Of a stretch of 64,000 bases of DNA, positions 12,100-23,253 are shown piece after piece. The notes below the pieces were generated by a model that worked only from the letters and a program-made list of their open reading frames with translations, ran no database searches and had not been told where the DNA came from. Position numbers and translations under genes: made by a program. This DNA comes from Actinernus sp. WN-2022 (Eukaryota; Cnidaria; Anthozoa; Actiniaria; Actinernidae), in contig JAOWCC010000655.1 in assembly GCA_030867875.1 (NCBI GenBank), positions 7,586,269-7,650,268 of the forward strand. Direction: 5' to 3'. The number at the start of each line of letters is the position of its first letter. Positions within the stretch are counted from its first letter, which is position 1.

Positions 12100-12275
12100 C
12101 TTTCAATATATGCTCCACTCGTCACACACAAAGGTTTCAGTATAATGATGCTCCAGGGTAATTAAATTAATTTTATTCTTTGTTCAAATAATATAATATA
12201 TTTAATTTACCCCGGAGACACATGTTGAAACCTTTGTGCGTGATAAGTGAAACATATATCGAACGTGGGCTATTC
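12100..12275. mobile_element. Hairpin MITE, copy 1 (CACAAAGGTTTC family)
   Basis: The arms share CTCGTCACACACAAAGGTTT and its complement AAACCTTTGTGCGTGATAAG around an AT-rich loop. A second copy lies at 21208-21356. This copy sits inside the foldback element, just after a C homopolymer and before a G-rich run (12353-12376). Confidence 0.65.
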
Positions 12276-13161
12276 ACCACCCCAACTATTATTTGCTGGT
12301 AAAATGCCCCACCCTGGGACAGACTGCGCGGCCAAATGCTACACGTATACCGGGGGAGGGGGAGGGGGGGGGGGGGCAGATTTGGAATTGATAGATACAT
12401 TAACTTCTCTTGTTTGGTCAACCTACATGGCCATGGCTGCAACACCATTAATCATAAAATTACGCTTGTGATAGGCAAGCGAAAAGTAAACTCACGGAAA
12501 CCGAACCATAAATAACGCGGTTGCATTCACGTTTCTTTCACTCGGTGGCCATATTGGATCCAATGCGAGGTTTTGCTTGGCTAAACTCGTTCTAATATCC
12601 CTCAGTGCGAGGTTATAGCGTTACTAAAAACAAAACTGATTTTCTCGCTTTCGATCCAAGATGGCCACTGGGTGAAAAGATCGTAATTGCCATTTTAGAA
12701 CTCCCGAGAGATTATTATGCGGCCGGCGTCAGCTTCGGAACCTGACCAGGTGTGCGGAAAGTAGCTATAAAACACTTTTTTTCCAAAATTTTGAGAAAAA
12801 AAGTCTAACGGATTGCTACATTTTTGCTTCAGAACCGTACTTGGGTTGCGAATTATAATAATCGGTCGGGCTCGCCAACTGGTCATACCAAAAGAGTCAA
12901 GAGACATAACATAAGTACTCCCGTCTCCCCCCTAAGGGAGATAAGGTTACGTGAAGCTTTGATTTCAATTGGCGACCAAACTCAAAGACAAAAAATAAAT
13001 CCAGTGATACTGAGATCCTACATAAAATATAACTAGTTTCCCGGATCGGAACGTAAACCAAAAGTCCATATATAGTTATATTACGCGTTCATATTTCCTG
13101 ATAAAGCGGGCTTCCTGTGTGTAACGCAATCTCAGCTGTTGACAGTTGAACTACGGCAGTC

Positions 13162-14934
13162 TTGCATTTGACAACCTCTAGTTACTCGGACCGGGCCTTT
13201 GGCCGGCACGAGTCAGAAAATGCAAGCCGTTTATTATTATTATTATTATTATTTTTTGTGTCGCTGAAATGCGCCAGCAACCAATCAGATTACACAGGAG
13301 CCCATTGTTCGATCCCAACACGTGACAGGATCAACCACTCAGATCCGACACCCGCCAGATCGCTAGCTCGGCAAAGCCAGCATGCAACGTAGCGAAGATT
13401 CGGGGCCATTCTTAACCATTATTTTGCTGAAACCAAAGGTTTCTTCGAATGAAATATCAAGATATTCAGTTATTCTAGGGCTGACAGGACTTTTAGGGGC
13501 TTTCGATGGAAAATTCTTACATTTACGAAAGGGATGTGGCGATCCAAATATCGCACAGTAAGCTAGTCTAGCCGGCCGGAGGATTGTCGATGGTTTTGGT
13601 CCAATAATCCACGGAAACTGAAAGAAAATACCTGTACTGCTGCATCTAAGTGCCATACGATGGCAGTGTTGCGTTGTTGGTATTGTTGAAATGCTCTTCG
13701 TTACCACCACACACTGTGAGGAAGTCAAATGAGGGATTGATTGTTTGCAATGTTGGCTGTAATTGTTTACTGCAAAGTCCTCTCCTGAAAATGAAATACT
13801 GGCTTGAGATTATACAAGTGGGAAGTCTTGACTAAACCAGTCAACCAATGCCGAACTTTACTAAACTTCAATTCAAGAGTCGCAAAACCTGGAAGTGAAC
13901 AGTGATTGACCCTTGGCTTTGAACGCGAACGGAAATTAGAACTGGTGAGGTTGAAATATTTGTGTTAATATACGCACACAAATCTTACTTGTCCCTTGAT
14001 TGTAATTCGAACTGGAAATGAAATCGTCCGTAAATTGAACTGAATGTGACTTTATATACAGACCAAGAAGAAAAAGTTAAAATCGTCAAAAGAATAACAG
14101 AACGACAGACGATAGAATTGACCACGAATTATACCCATAAACAGAACTGGATATGACTACCGTATTAAAATCGAATTGGACCGGTGAAAAGAATAGCAGG
14201 ATTTTGTCCCCGGGATTTGTCGAACTGTCATGAAACTAGAACTGGAGAGTATAAATTAGGGCTCTGCCCACAGTATTCTTCGCAGCCGTTTATATTTATG
14301 TCGCCTGACGCAGTTTCTTGTTCGCCGACGATTGATATGAACGGGCTTCAAACTCTGGCTTTGTTTTCTTATTTTGCTGCCGAACTGCACAGAAGACCTT
14401 GAAATTACCATTCAATAAGTCTACCTTAATTTATCCTAAAGAAAGCTTTGATTTATACTCTCGAAGATGGAAATGTATTATATTTTCTCTACTTCGCCTT
14501 CTCTTGCCGTTAACAATAGGAAATGGACAATCTGAAATCTACAACTGGGAAGCTACAATGTTTACCGTCTCGTTTTTCTCGGCTAATGGCAATCAAGATA
14601 CCGTGGCGCATGTAATCGTTTCGTGGGCAGAGGTTTCTCTCGGCGGCAGGAAAGGGGTTGGGTGGAACTTCTCGAAACAAGCTATAGTATTGGCATACGC
14701 AACAATAGAAAACAACCTAACCATTAGAAAGTGCAGTACAAAAACCATAGAAGTATAGTATTATGGGTGCAATCAGAATACAGGTCTCGAGAGGTTCCAT
14801 CACTACTCGGAGTAGTGAATCAATTACTGTACATGGTTTGTGCTAGCGGAGGAGGATGTATGACACAAAAATATGTTAGACCTCCATGTATTAATTAACC
14901 TATTTCTAGGTGGCCCGAGTATAATGCCCAACGG
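13162..14934. other. Insertion in the right arm of the foldback element; no recognised gene
   Basis: The sequence splits arm blocks that are contiguous in the left arm near 9705-9715. It holds a (TTA)n run at 13232-13253 and a small hairpin at 13155-13225 (CTTGCATTTGAC and a near-complement). A 119-codon open frame on + (14399-14758) has no recognisable domain. It could be an independent insertion, or internal sequence lost from the left arm. Confidence 0.4.
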
Positions 14935-15837
14935 GCGTCTTGTTATACTACCGATTCTCTACAAAACCACATGAAAGGTACATATTAAGCCATTACAATT
15001 ACTTTTTAACATTCCTAACAGTGAATAGTTCAACTGTAGATCATTCGGATTGACTTAGAAGTCTCATAAAGGTAGTCTATCAATTGAAAGTTGTCAGCGC
15101 TCCGGCATGAGTAAAGATTCAACAATATGTCATCGCAAAAATATCGCTAAAAGCCACTGATTTTGTACATAATTGGTAGAAACCGATATATAATCTATCT
15201 GAAAGTACTCAGGCTTCTTTAGTGTTAAATTTAACCTGATAGAAGTTGATATAATATTTTTTTCCTCTGTTCATCTTAGATTCTGTGCATTCGAACGCTG
15301 TGAGAAAAGAGAGTATTCTTACGTCAGTGCCACTTGCGTTTGGTGCCCTGAAAATTCGTAGTTTTAATTGCCCAAAAATGTTAATGCATGTATTTGAAGA
15401 AGAAACATTGCTCTTTCGCTAGGTTATACTCTAATATAGCCAGATCATGTATCATTGGAGATTTTGGCTTCTCAATTTGGTCATTATTTTGCGTACCAAA
15501 AATGTCTAAAATTAACACAATAATGAAAAATTGATAAAATATTTAATTTGTAATAAACAACCCATGAAAAGAGAAATCATTATCTTTTCTTTGTATTTAG
15601 CTGCACAGTATTGCTATACATTTCTATTTTCATTTTTAGGCGAGCCGTTAACGATGTGTGGTATCGATCTCCTAAAAACCGGTCTAAGAGCCGTAAAACC
15701 GATTTTGTCGCCGTTTGGCGAAAATAAAAATCAGATTCAACTAAAAGTTATATTTATATGCCTCACTCACCCAGGCCATTATTCTGAGAAAGTTTGAGGA
15801 ATTTCATTTTTTCTCATCCTTTAGGCGATATTTACAG

Positions 15838-15875
15838 ACGGCCGCTCTTAACTACTAAGCTAACTGGGAGGCGGC
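15838..15875 (-). mobile_element. SINE family A fragment (tRNA-like head)
   Basis: CTAAGCTAACTGGGAGGCGG is the reverse complement of the SINE head seen at 3771 and of the copy near 55130. Only about 40 bp remain, at the outer edge of the foldback element. Confidence 0.55.
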
Positions 15876-16063
15876 TAATTATTCTATATACTCCTTGCTC
15901 CTCCGATTCGCTAACAGGCTCCGAATCATGCATATACTACCACTAGCACTAAACATTAACATTTGAGGTGCTGTATTGTTACTCACATAAATTGCGTTTT
16001 AATTTTCCTGGTATTTCAGAAGATTGTCCGAATCTAAAATTTCGGTGAGTATATGATTAACAA

Positions 16064-16361
16064 ATGGTATTTCCCCGGAGGGTCAGTTTACTTACCTGAC
16101 GGGGAGATGTAGTTCTCCGAACCCCTCCGTAGACTGATATGAGCAATACTAGTGCAATTCCGGACGCGCGCGGCCTGGGTACCATATTATACAGAAACGT
16201 CGGCTCATGCGCAGCTTCCTCTGAGTGAGTGGAGAGCTGAGCTATCATACTACTGGCAGTAGTAGGGAGGGGAGGAATAGATACTAATTCCCACCGGCAG
16301 GGGACCAGTATTGCATATCTCCCCGTCAGGTAAGTAAACTGACCCTCCGGGGAAATACCAT
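16064..16361. repeat. Long inverted repeat at the DIRS 3' end
   Basis: GGTATTTCCCCGGAGGGTCA and the next 25 bases are repeated in perfect complement ending at 16361, with about 205 bp between the arms. Part of the enclosed segment (16125-16220) is the inverted terminal repeat shared with the other end of the element. Confidence 0.8.
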
Positions 16362-16689
16362 TTCTCCTTCACTCCTCCTCCGACTGATATTCCCAATACT
16401 AGTGCAGAATACCAAGAAACTACTGCCAATAGTATACAACATGGCTTACTACAAAGTGCAAACAAGTCATTATAAAATAAGAAGCTTTAATAAAGTGCTT
16501 CTCAATAACAAGCAACATAACATGTAAGAAGCTTAAAAGGCTTCTAAATAACAAGCAACATAGCATGTAATAAGCTTCTCCTATAACAGCAACATAACAT
16601 GCAATCTTACATATATGTATCCATATGTGTATACTGAACTCGAACTCTACAGATGAGTGAGATTATCTATTAAAACCTAAGAATTTAAG

Positions 16690-17110
16690 TCTGTCTGGGT
16701 GAATTTTCCATCTGATGTCCCCCCTGTGGTAAAACCGTTCAAACGTCTGAGCCGACGCCCAGTCTGCTGCCTTAAGGATGAACTCAACTGACAGCCCTGC
16801 GGCAGTTGTTGCTGCATCCCTTGTCGAATGTCCAGAGCACTCGATCCCTGCTAAACGTAGAGTATTTTTTTAGCCAGCGGGATACAGTCTGACTACAAAT
16901 CTTGTGGTGTGGTTGAATGTAGGCCACAAGAAGCTTAGAGCAGTTCCGAAGGCTATTAGTTCTGTCCATGTAAGCTTCAAGCAGCGGACGACACAAATCC
17001 TAGGGTTCTGTAAAAACACTGGAACAAATACCTTGCGACCTGAATGATCCGGACGGGAAGTATTGACATGAGAAGGTATGGTAAACTCCCAATAATCCTG
17101 TTTCATCAGG
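16690..17110 (-). pseudogene. DIRS tyrosine recombinase, frameshifted
   Basis: In three overlapping minus-strand frames one can follow the C-terminal half of a tyrosine recombinase. It contains a segment with SRWLKK, a GHSTR motif (16819-16833, the catalytic HxxR) and an ERFYHRG motif (about 16719-16737, with the catalytic Tyr). At least two frameshifts separate these parts. The N-terminal catalytic Arg region was not located. In DIRS elements this enzyme integrates a circular DNA intermediate. Confidence 0.75.
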
Positions 17111-17236
17111 AGACACTCGAGGACCAGGGCAGCCAGCTAATGGGCTCTGGCTGCGGACGTTAGTGCAAGCAAACACACCGTCTTAAAAGATTAATGCTTT
17201 GCGAGCCCGTGTTTACATTTAAACAATAGAAAACCG

Positions 17237-18975
17237 TTACAATCGCCATTTTCGTACAGTACGAAAGGGCAGATCTAACACTCCAGGTATGAGAATCCGC
17301 GGTAGCAGTACTATTGGTGGGTGGATCAGGCTTGTCCACTGGCTCCAGTCCTGGAGGAAGGCATCCACGGCTATCGCGCCGGGATCTGGATATTTCGAGA
17401 CATACCTCGGTATCTGGTGGTTGATGCGAGAGGCAAACAGATCGATCTCTGGTGTGTAAAACCTGCGTGTTATCAACTGGAAGGTTGCTCTGTCCAGAGT
17501 CCATTCTGACTTGGAGTTGAATGTCCTTGAGGCCTTGTCTGCCTGTACATTCTGTATGCCTGGGATGTGTTGCGCTGTGATCCACATTCGCCTCTCCAGG
17601 ATGAACGACCACAACTCCAGAGCCTGTGCTGTGAGGGTTGGAGACCGGGTCCCTCCCCTTTTGTTCAATTACGCCATTGCCGTCGTATTATCCATCCGAA
17701 GATGGATGTGATGCAGACCTGGTTGTTCTTTCAGGAGGGCTCTCAGACCCAGAAATGCTGCCTTTAACTCCAGAACATTTATGTGGTCCTTTGACTCCTC
17801 CAGTATCCACCGACCTTCTGTCGATTGACCCTGGTAGTGTGCCCCCCATCCTGTCTTCGACGCATCTGTCAGGATTACGGCATCGAACGGAGACAGTTGC
17901 AGGTGCTGACTGTTTGCTATGTTGCATTCCGGTGACATCCACCACTCCAGTTCCATTAAGGCAGCTGGTGTCAAATGAACTACTGTTTTTACTGCTCTGC
18001 CATGCCGTATAACTTCCTTCAGGTGAACTCTCTGTAATGCTCTGTAGTGCAGTGGTACCTGCCATATCCCTGTTTGAGCAGGATGACTCATCTGGCCCAG
18101 TAGAGTGGATAGGTTCTGAATTGTACAGATCTGCTGTGCCCATAGTAACTTGCAAATATCTACAATGGCAGATATTTTTTCCTGTGGAAGGGCTAATGTC
18201 ATTAGTTGAGAGTCCAGTCTGGCACCCAGGAATACTATTTGCTGGGTAGGGGCTACTGAGCACTTCTCCCTTTTTATTAGGAACCCAAGGCCCGACAGGA
18301 GGCTTACAACCTTGTGAAACATTGTCTCCAGGACTTTGCATCGTTGATGTAAAAGGAGTATGTCGTCTATATACACTACGGCCCTGATTCCGAGGGAGCG
18401 AATCACCAGCATTACAGGCTTTAGCACCTTCGTAAATGTCCGGGGGGCTGAGGCTAACCCAAAGGGGAGGCACTGGAACTCGTAAGTTATCTCTTGATAG
18501 CAAAATCGAAGGTATTTACTGTGATTTGGGTGGATCGGGATAGCATAATAGGCATATTTTAAATCCAATTTCATCATAAACTCCCCTGGACAAATCAGGG
18601 ACCGCACCACAGGAAGACCCTCCATTCTGAAGGTGTCTTTCCATAAGAACCTGTTTAGGGCCCTTAAGTTTATTATAGGACGGTCCTCTCCATTTCCTTT
18701 TTTTATTAGGAAAACTGTTGATGTGAACTGACCTTCCACTTGAGAGACCTCCCTCAAGGCTTCCTTTTCCCTCAAACTCTTGATGGCGACCATCAAGCAT
18801 TTGTGGTCGTTTGTGTTCTTTGTTTGACTCCTCCGACCCTCCACTCTCTGGGGGTTTGCACCCTGTTATAGTCTGCAGCACCCAAGGGTTGTGGGTAATA
18901 CCTTTCCAATTTTTGGCAAAGTTCTCTAAGCGGCATGCTGAGGTTTGAGGAGGGTTCAAAATGGGATCCAAACAC
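17237..18975 (-). pseudogene. DIRS reverse transcriptase and RNase H (one in-frame stop)
   Basis: From about 18844 one frame runs through RT motifs: FLIKKGNGEDRPIINLRALN, LDLKYAYYAIPIH, LPFGLASAPRTF and the catalytic YIDD (about 18364-18375). It then enters RNase H with TDASKTGWGAH and MDNTTAMA. A TAA at 17669-17671 interrupts it, and the same frame continues with NKRGGTRS and the domain end to 17237, so a single nonsense change separates two collinear parts. The amino-terminal region (18793-18975) lies in another frame, which implies a frameshift near 18800-18840. Confidence 0.85.
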
Positions 18976-19407
18976 GGGAACGGATAGTCAGCTGGTGCTA
19001 GCCCAGTTCTAGATTGCGTGGAACTACTGGCGCTATTACCCCTGGAACACTTAGGGACGTAAGCTCCCCTGTTAGCATAGGTCCACTTTCGTTTACCTCC
19101 TGCACGGCCTCTGGTGGCAGAATATTCTCTGCCACGAAATGGCCGAGACCCTTGAAAGGATCCATATGTAGGCTTATGAGGCTTGTTAGGGGTGCTAATC
19201 AGCTTACTGTTGGTGGCACTGTGATCATGCTCACTCTTGATCCTGTCATGAAACTTCCCCGGGAATAAGTGCTAGTCAGCAGGGAAACCCTCTCGTAAGG
19301 TACACTTCCCAACCTCAGTCAAGTATTCAGTGAACCTTTTCTGTCTCCAGGCATTGAGCCTAAAATTAGCATTCCTTAATAGTACCAGGGCATCTTCCAG
19401 CATGTCC

Positions 19408-19925
19408 TTAATGGATTGTGGGGCGAGCGACGTGAAGGAAGGGCCCTTGGTGTTCCATCAGACCATCATCAAAACTGAAAACCTCTTTGGTTTTACTATA
19501 ACCATGTCGTTTTTCATTATCTTCCTTCATACCTGCCTCTATTGAGGGACCAATTAGGACAGATTCTAGCCCTTTAATGGGTAAGAAGTAGTTAGTTCCC
19601 TCCATTTCTCTTTAGTGAGGACCTGTGAAAAGGCCTATGTTGTGAGCTCAAGAAGCTCTGTCGATAAGGATACAGAGCCTTCTTGCAAGTAGAAGCGGTC
19701 GCTTCGATTTGAGAGGGCCTCAGCACCATCCTGTTGTGTTGGTGGTGTCTGTTCTGGGGCAGGAGTGGGCTTTTGTAGCGCCTCCGCCGTTGCTGTCATC
19801 ATGAGGCTTGCTAGCACTTGAGGGACAGCCTTAGCAACCGCCTCGGTAATAAGGTCCTGTAGACTCTTACTATCCGCGGGTTCCACGCTTCTCGCCGTAG
19901 GTTGGATCGAGCAGGGGACCACGTT
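19408..19925 (-). pseudogene. DIRS gag-like region
   Basis: A 95-codon frame (19635-19922) encodes a protein-interaction-type segment, with SLQDLITEAVAKAVPQVLA followed by a Pro/Gln-rich stretch. A second frame (19408-19605) continues downstream. The position upstream of RT fits Gag of DIRS elements, but the sequence shows no diagnostic domain, so the call rests on context. Confidence 0.5.
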
Positions 19926-20159
19926 GTCTGCCTAAGACAAGACAACAGAGCACGAAGGCGGTCAATGACTCGTACTTTCAAGGGGCAAAACCCAGGCTAA
20001 AACATCAAAATCAATGGAAAAATATCAACAAATACAAGTACTTACTTCACTTGAACTTTTCCTGTTCATGTCGAGTACATTAAAGCGGTGTACGATTGTA
20101 ATAAAAGCTATTTTATACGCCAAAACTCGAAACGTGGTGAGGCGTACCGAGCCAAGAAA

Positions 20160-20268
20160 CGAAGAGGAACCTGTGCATGCGCCGAAGTGTCTTTATAATG
20201 TGGTACCCAGGCCGCGCGCGTCCGGAATTGCACTAGTATTGTGAATATAAGTCGGAGGAGGAGTGAAG
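20160..20268. repeat. DIRS inverted terminal repeat (5' end of element)
   Basis: It is the reverse complement of 16125-16220, sharing GTACCCAGGCCGCGCGCGTC and CCGGAATTGCACTAGTATTG. Its last part, a GGAGGAGGAGTGAAGGAGA stretch, matches the complement of 16362-16382 instead, as expected for the split complementary repeats of DIRS elements. Confidence 0.75.
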
Positions 20269-20289
20269 GAGAAGTAAACATACTGTTTC

Positions 20290-20398
20290 CTTGTGCAATT
20301 TGGGATTAATTCAAACTCGTGTGTTTTTCAAAGAGCTCACGCAATTAGGATAATCTTTGAAAACAAACTCGTTCAAATTGATCCCAAATTGCACTCGA
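20290..20398. mobile_element. MITE related to 7467-7750
   Basis: The left arm CTTGTGCAATTTGGGATTAA and the right-arm complement, ending ATCCCAAATTGCACTCGA, enclose about 70 bp. It ends only about 38 bp before the acceptor of the last fibrinogen exon, so it could contribute to the branch or pyrimidine region. Confidence 0.6.
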
Positions 20399-20436
20399 TA
20401 CCGTGTGATTATCTTCTAACAGTATGTTGTTATTAG

Positions 20437-20711
20437 GGACTGCCGGTGATTCACTGAGTAACCACCGCGGTGCGTATTTCACCACCAAGGACAGAGACAA
20501 CGATAGCCGTTCCCGTGATAACTGTGCAGTCAGGAGTAAGGGTGCCTGGTGGTATGCAAAGTGCCATGCGTCTAACCTGAACGGTTTGTACCACAACGGT
20601 ACACACTCTTCGTATGCTGACGGTGTCAACTGGAACACCTGGAAAGGGAAAAACTACTCCGCCAAGCGAGCTGAAATGAAAATCCGTCCTGTTGGGTTCA
20701 AAACCCGCTAA
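20437..20711 (+). CDS. Fibrinogen-like protein, terminal FReD exon and stop
   Basis: The exon encodes [20 protein letters not shown], then [20 protein letters not shown], then [14 protein letters not shown], and ends [12 protein letters not shown] with a TAA at 20709-20711. It holds the calcium-binding acidic loop (DRDND), the third and fourth conserved cysteines (DNCA, AKCH) and the GAWWY motif of FReD domains. The acceptor at 20436 is the only one nearby that preserves the frame from 6967. With the two earlier exons the domain is complete (about 219 residues), with both canonical disulfide pairs available. The gene appears functional over this part. Confidence 0.93.
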
Positions 20712-21207
20712 TGTTTCATTCACACTTGTAATGGTTCCATCATTAATCTGCACTACACTCGTTTAATAATGAGAGCAAAACATTATTAATTAACACGGTT
20801 GATAAATAGAGCAATGTCTTTTATATGACGTTCGCGTAGTGACTAGAAATTAATATTTCAATGTAGATATTTCGGCTGATCACAAAAGCATTGAGTAGAT
20901 TATAGTATATTTTATTCTATTCAATCCGGCCTCCCAACTAGAACGTTTTTTTATTGAACTAAATCGAGTTCAATCGAACGATTCAATTCGATGAAATTCG
21001 ATCATCGATTGAAATCGAACTTGCAGTACTTTTTTTGTTCAGCAATCGAAACGATCGATTTTCCAACTTGTAAATAACTCGAACCTATCATATCGAAAAC
21101 GTCTCCACGCATTTACCGAGTAGCATCTGTTTATATCACATGATCTGAATTGGGTGTCAACAACGTTAGCCGAGTACCTCCATGCTGTGTGGAGGTTAAA
21201 CCAGTAT
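20712..21207. other. 3' flank with TTCGAT-rich simple sequence
   Basis: The likely 3' UTR of the fibrinogen-like gene starts here, but no AATAAA was singled out. Positions 20950-21065 are rich in alternating ATCGAA/TTCGAT words and could fold on themselves. No gene seen. Confidence 0.4.
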
Positions 21208-21356
21208 AATAGCCCACTTCCGCGATATGCTTTACTTGTCACGCACAAAGGTTTCAATACGAGGCCCCGTGATAAATTAAATTTCTTCTTTTCACAGAGC
21301 CTAGTATTGAAATCTTTGTGCGTGACAAGTAAAGCACATCGCGGAAGTGGGCTATT
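21208..21356. mobile_element. Hairpin MITE, copy 2 (CACAAAGGTTTC family)
   Basis: Long arms begin AATAGCCCACTTCCGCGATA and continue through TTTACTTGTCACGCACAAAG, with near-perfect complement on the right. The loop is about 35 bp. It is the same family as 12100-12275. Confidence 0.75.
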
Positions 21357-23070
21357 GACGTTCCCAATATATTGTCATTGAAGAGAATAGGGGAATACTA
21401 CGTGTGTGTTTTACTCTGTTAGGTTTGCGCATGCGCAGCCGCCATCTTTTCCCGTACGGTGTAATGAGCAGGAGTTATAGGATATATTGATCTTGGTAGA
21501 ATAATGGAAACTGAGCCTGCTACAAAGAAGTAACAGTCATCTGCCTGGACAGCGTGGGTTTGGGATTTATTCGCAAAGGTGAATAAATCCCAAACCCCAG
21601 AGCAGAAAGGGAATATATGTTGTGGCTACTATTTTATTACCAACTTCAATAATCATGAGTACGACTTATCGAAACACAATTTATACCAATCATAAGAATC
21701 ATAACGGTTCAAACACGCGAGATATAGACTGTTCGACTTAGCCTGTATCCACAAATTTCTTGGTCGCTATATTTCACAAACGGTTCAAGTCTCAAACCGA
21801 CCTCGCGGTTCCTGAAGGAAATTACACTAAAACGGTCAAAGATAAACATAGTTCTAATATGCTGTATCTCAATGAGTTGTACTTAGAAAAAGCGTTGAGA
21901 AACTAGGCCTAAAGCACCTAGCTTGTATCTTCCCACAATCCAAAGCTAATCGATATATCACCGTAACGAAAATACGCCGACTCAGAGGCGCTGGACGAAT
22001 AAAAACAACAAAGATGAACGTTTGTTCTCAACATATATTATACAAGACGTTCCGCTATACAGTGAAGAATGTAGGCAAGTGAATCAACCTCTCCTGTTAA
22101 ATGTGACGTTTTGAGGGTTTAAAATAAAACCAGCCATCACAAAGTGAATATAGGGAAGTTAGATGTTTATTAAAGACTTTAGGAGGTATTTTATGACTGT
22201 TGACGAACTCTGTTGTTCTTACTCTAACGTTTAACATACATCTGTTTGACTTGAATTTCGAACGATAAGCAAACCGTAGGGAGGTCTCAAGCGGAGCATC
22301 ACAGAGATGTTCACTCCACAAAGGCTGAGTGACAACTGAAGGTATCAGTGACCTGGCTATGGCCCATTTATACCTGTACTTCCCGTTTAAAGCATTCACA
22401 AAATGCAATGGGAATATCAGGAGCCCTCCCAAATAAGAACAAAGAAACTGAGGTGTGATGTGATAAAGGAGTGTGACTCACAGCCATGTGGAAAATAAGT
22501 TCGATAATCTAACTTATTGAAAAAATTGAACGAAAAGTTCAGTAATTGAGCTCACATCAATGGGGGTGTTTAATTAATATGTCCGAACGTCGTCGAATAG
22601 ACCTAGTCATGTCCTATTTCAAACCACGTGATAGTTCTCTAGACGATTCAGTGCTTTGTTTTCCAATTATAGAAATTGGTACATTTCCTCTTGGGTTACA
22701 GAAAAACAAAAAAGCATTACTCAAGGGAAAAGTCAGGTGGTCTGAAATGGAACAACAAACAGGCAAGCTGTCTAGGTCTATTGAATCCATGGATTAATTA
22801 AAGTCATTAAATAGAGAATAATAGATGTAATATTCTCATTAATTAAGCGCGAAGAAATCTTCATATCATGAACAAACGCTTCCGTCTTCTTCGTTTTCTC
22901 TTATACACCTATTTCAAAAAGGGTTGCCACGGTCGAGTTACAAGCGACAAAGGATTGTAATTACAACTGGCGGCAGCTACGCGGAATGGCATACGGTGCA
23001 CTTCGAAAATCCATTCGAAGGAAACCATTAATATTCTTCTTAAAGCCTTGGACTCCCAAAACAAACGAAT
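21357..23070. other. Non-coding stretch
   Basis: No gene recognised. It includes a short perfect palindrome at 21549-21598 (GGTTTGGGATTTATTC and its complement). At 21800-22010 there is a segment that resembles, in inverted orientation, 54220-54310, sharing TTCGTTACG and ATCGATTAG words. Confidence 0.4.
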
Positions 23071-23253
23071 AGGACATTTCATTATGGCGTCATTTTACTA
23101 CAACTACCAGAATCTTTTCAAATTCTTATTCTCATTCAGATTTTTAAACTCCTTTGAGAATTCCAAGACAATGGTCCAAATTAGAGGAACAAAAGGATTC
23201 GCGCGAAGAGTTCTGGTAGTTGTAGTATATGACGTCATCATGCAGATATCTTA
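23071..23253. mobile_element. MITE (GACGTCAT family), copy 1
   Basis: Inverted ends of about 45 bp are built around ACTACAACTACCAGAA and its complement TTCTGGTAGTTGTAGT, next to GGCGTCAT/ATGACGTCATCATGC. A second copy lies at 63262-63445, where an empty site can be seen by comparison with another repeat. Confidence 0.75.

Larger units (their letters stand above)
8815..15830. mobile_element. Large foldback element with about 1.1-kb inverted arms
   Basis: The left arm (about 8815-9955) is found in reverse complement on the right as 14935-15830, then 13088-13160, then about 12955-13065. The right arm is therefore split by a 1.8-kb insertion (about 13162-14934) between sequences contiguous on the left. 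The outer ends read TATCGCCTAAAG on both sides. Arms with only scattered mismatches indicate a fairly recent element. No transposase, integrase or polymerase was found, but the centre contains an assembly gap. Possibly a foldback or long-TIR DNA transposon; the superfamily is unknown. Confidence 0.6.
16064..20268 (-). mobile_element. DIRS-like tyrosine-recombinase retrotransposon
   Basis: Reading on the minus strand, the order is a gag-like region (about 19400-19925), reverse transcriptase and RNase H (18975 down to about 17237), then a tyrosine recombinase (about 17110-16690). The ends carry inverted repeats: 16125-16220 matches the reverse complement of 20160-20255. There is also a hairpin of about 46-bp arms (16064-16108 and 16316-16361). 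Inverted termini with internal complementary repeats and a YR are diagnostic of the DIRS order. It lies antisense inside intron 2 of the fibrinogen-like gene and is inactive through nonsense and frameshift changes. Confidence 0.85.
6968..20436 (+). other. Intron 2 of the fibrinogen-like gene (13.5 kb, transposon-filled)
   Basis: It is bounded by gtaagt at 6968 and a TATTAG acceptor ending at 20436, with matching phases and domain continuity on either side. It contains short MITEs (7.2-8.8 kb), a long foldback structure (8815-15830), an assembly gap (10603-10702), a SINE fragment (about 15838-15875), an antisense DIRS retrotransposon (16064-20268) and a MITE ending about 38 bp before the acceptor. 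Confidence 0.8.

Noticed and set aside
13363..13728. 121-residue minus frame in the foldback element
   Set aside because: No motif or compositional sign of coding and no relation to transposases that I could see.
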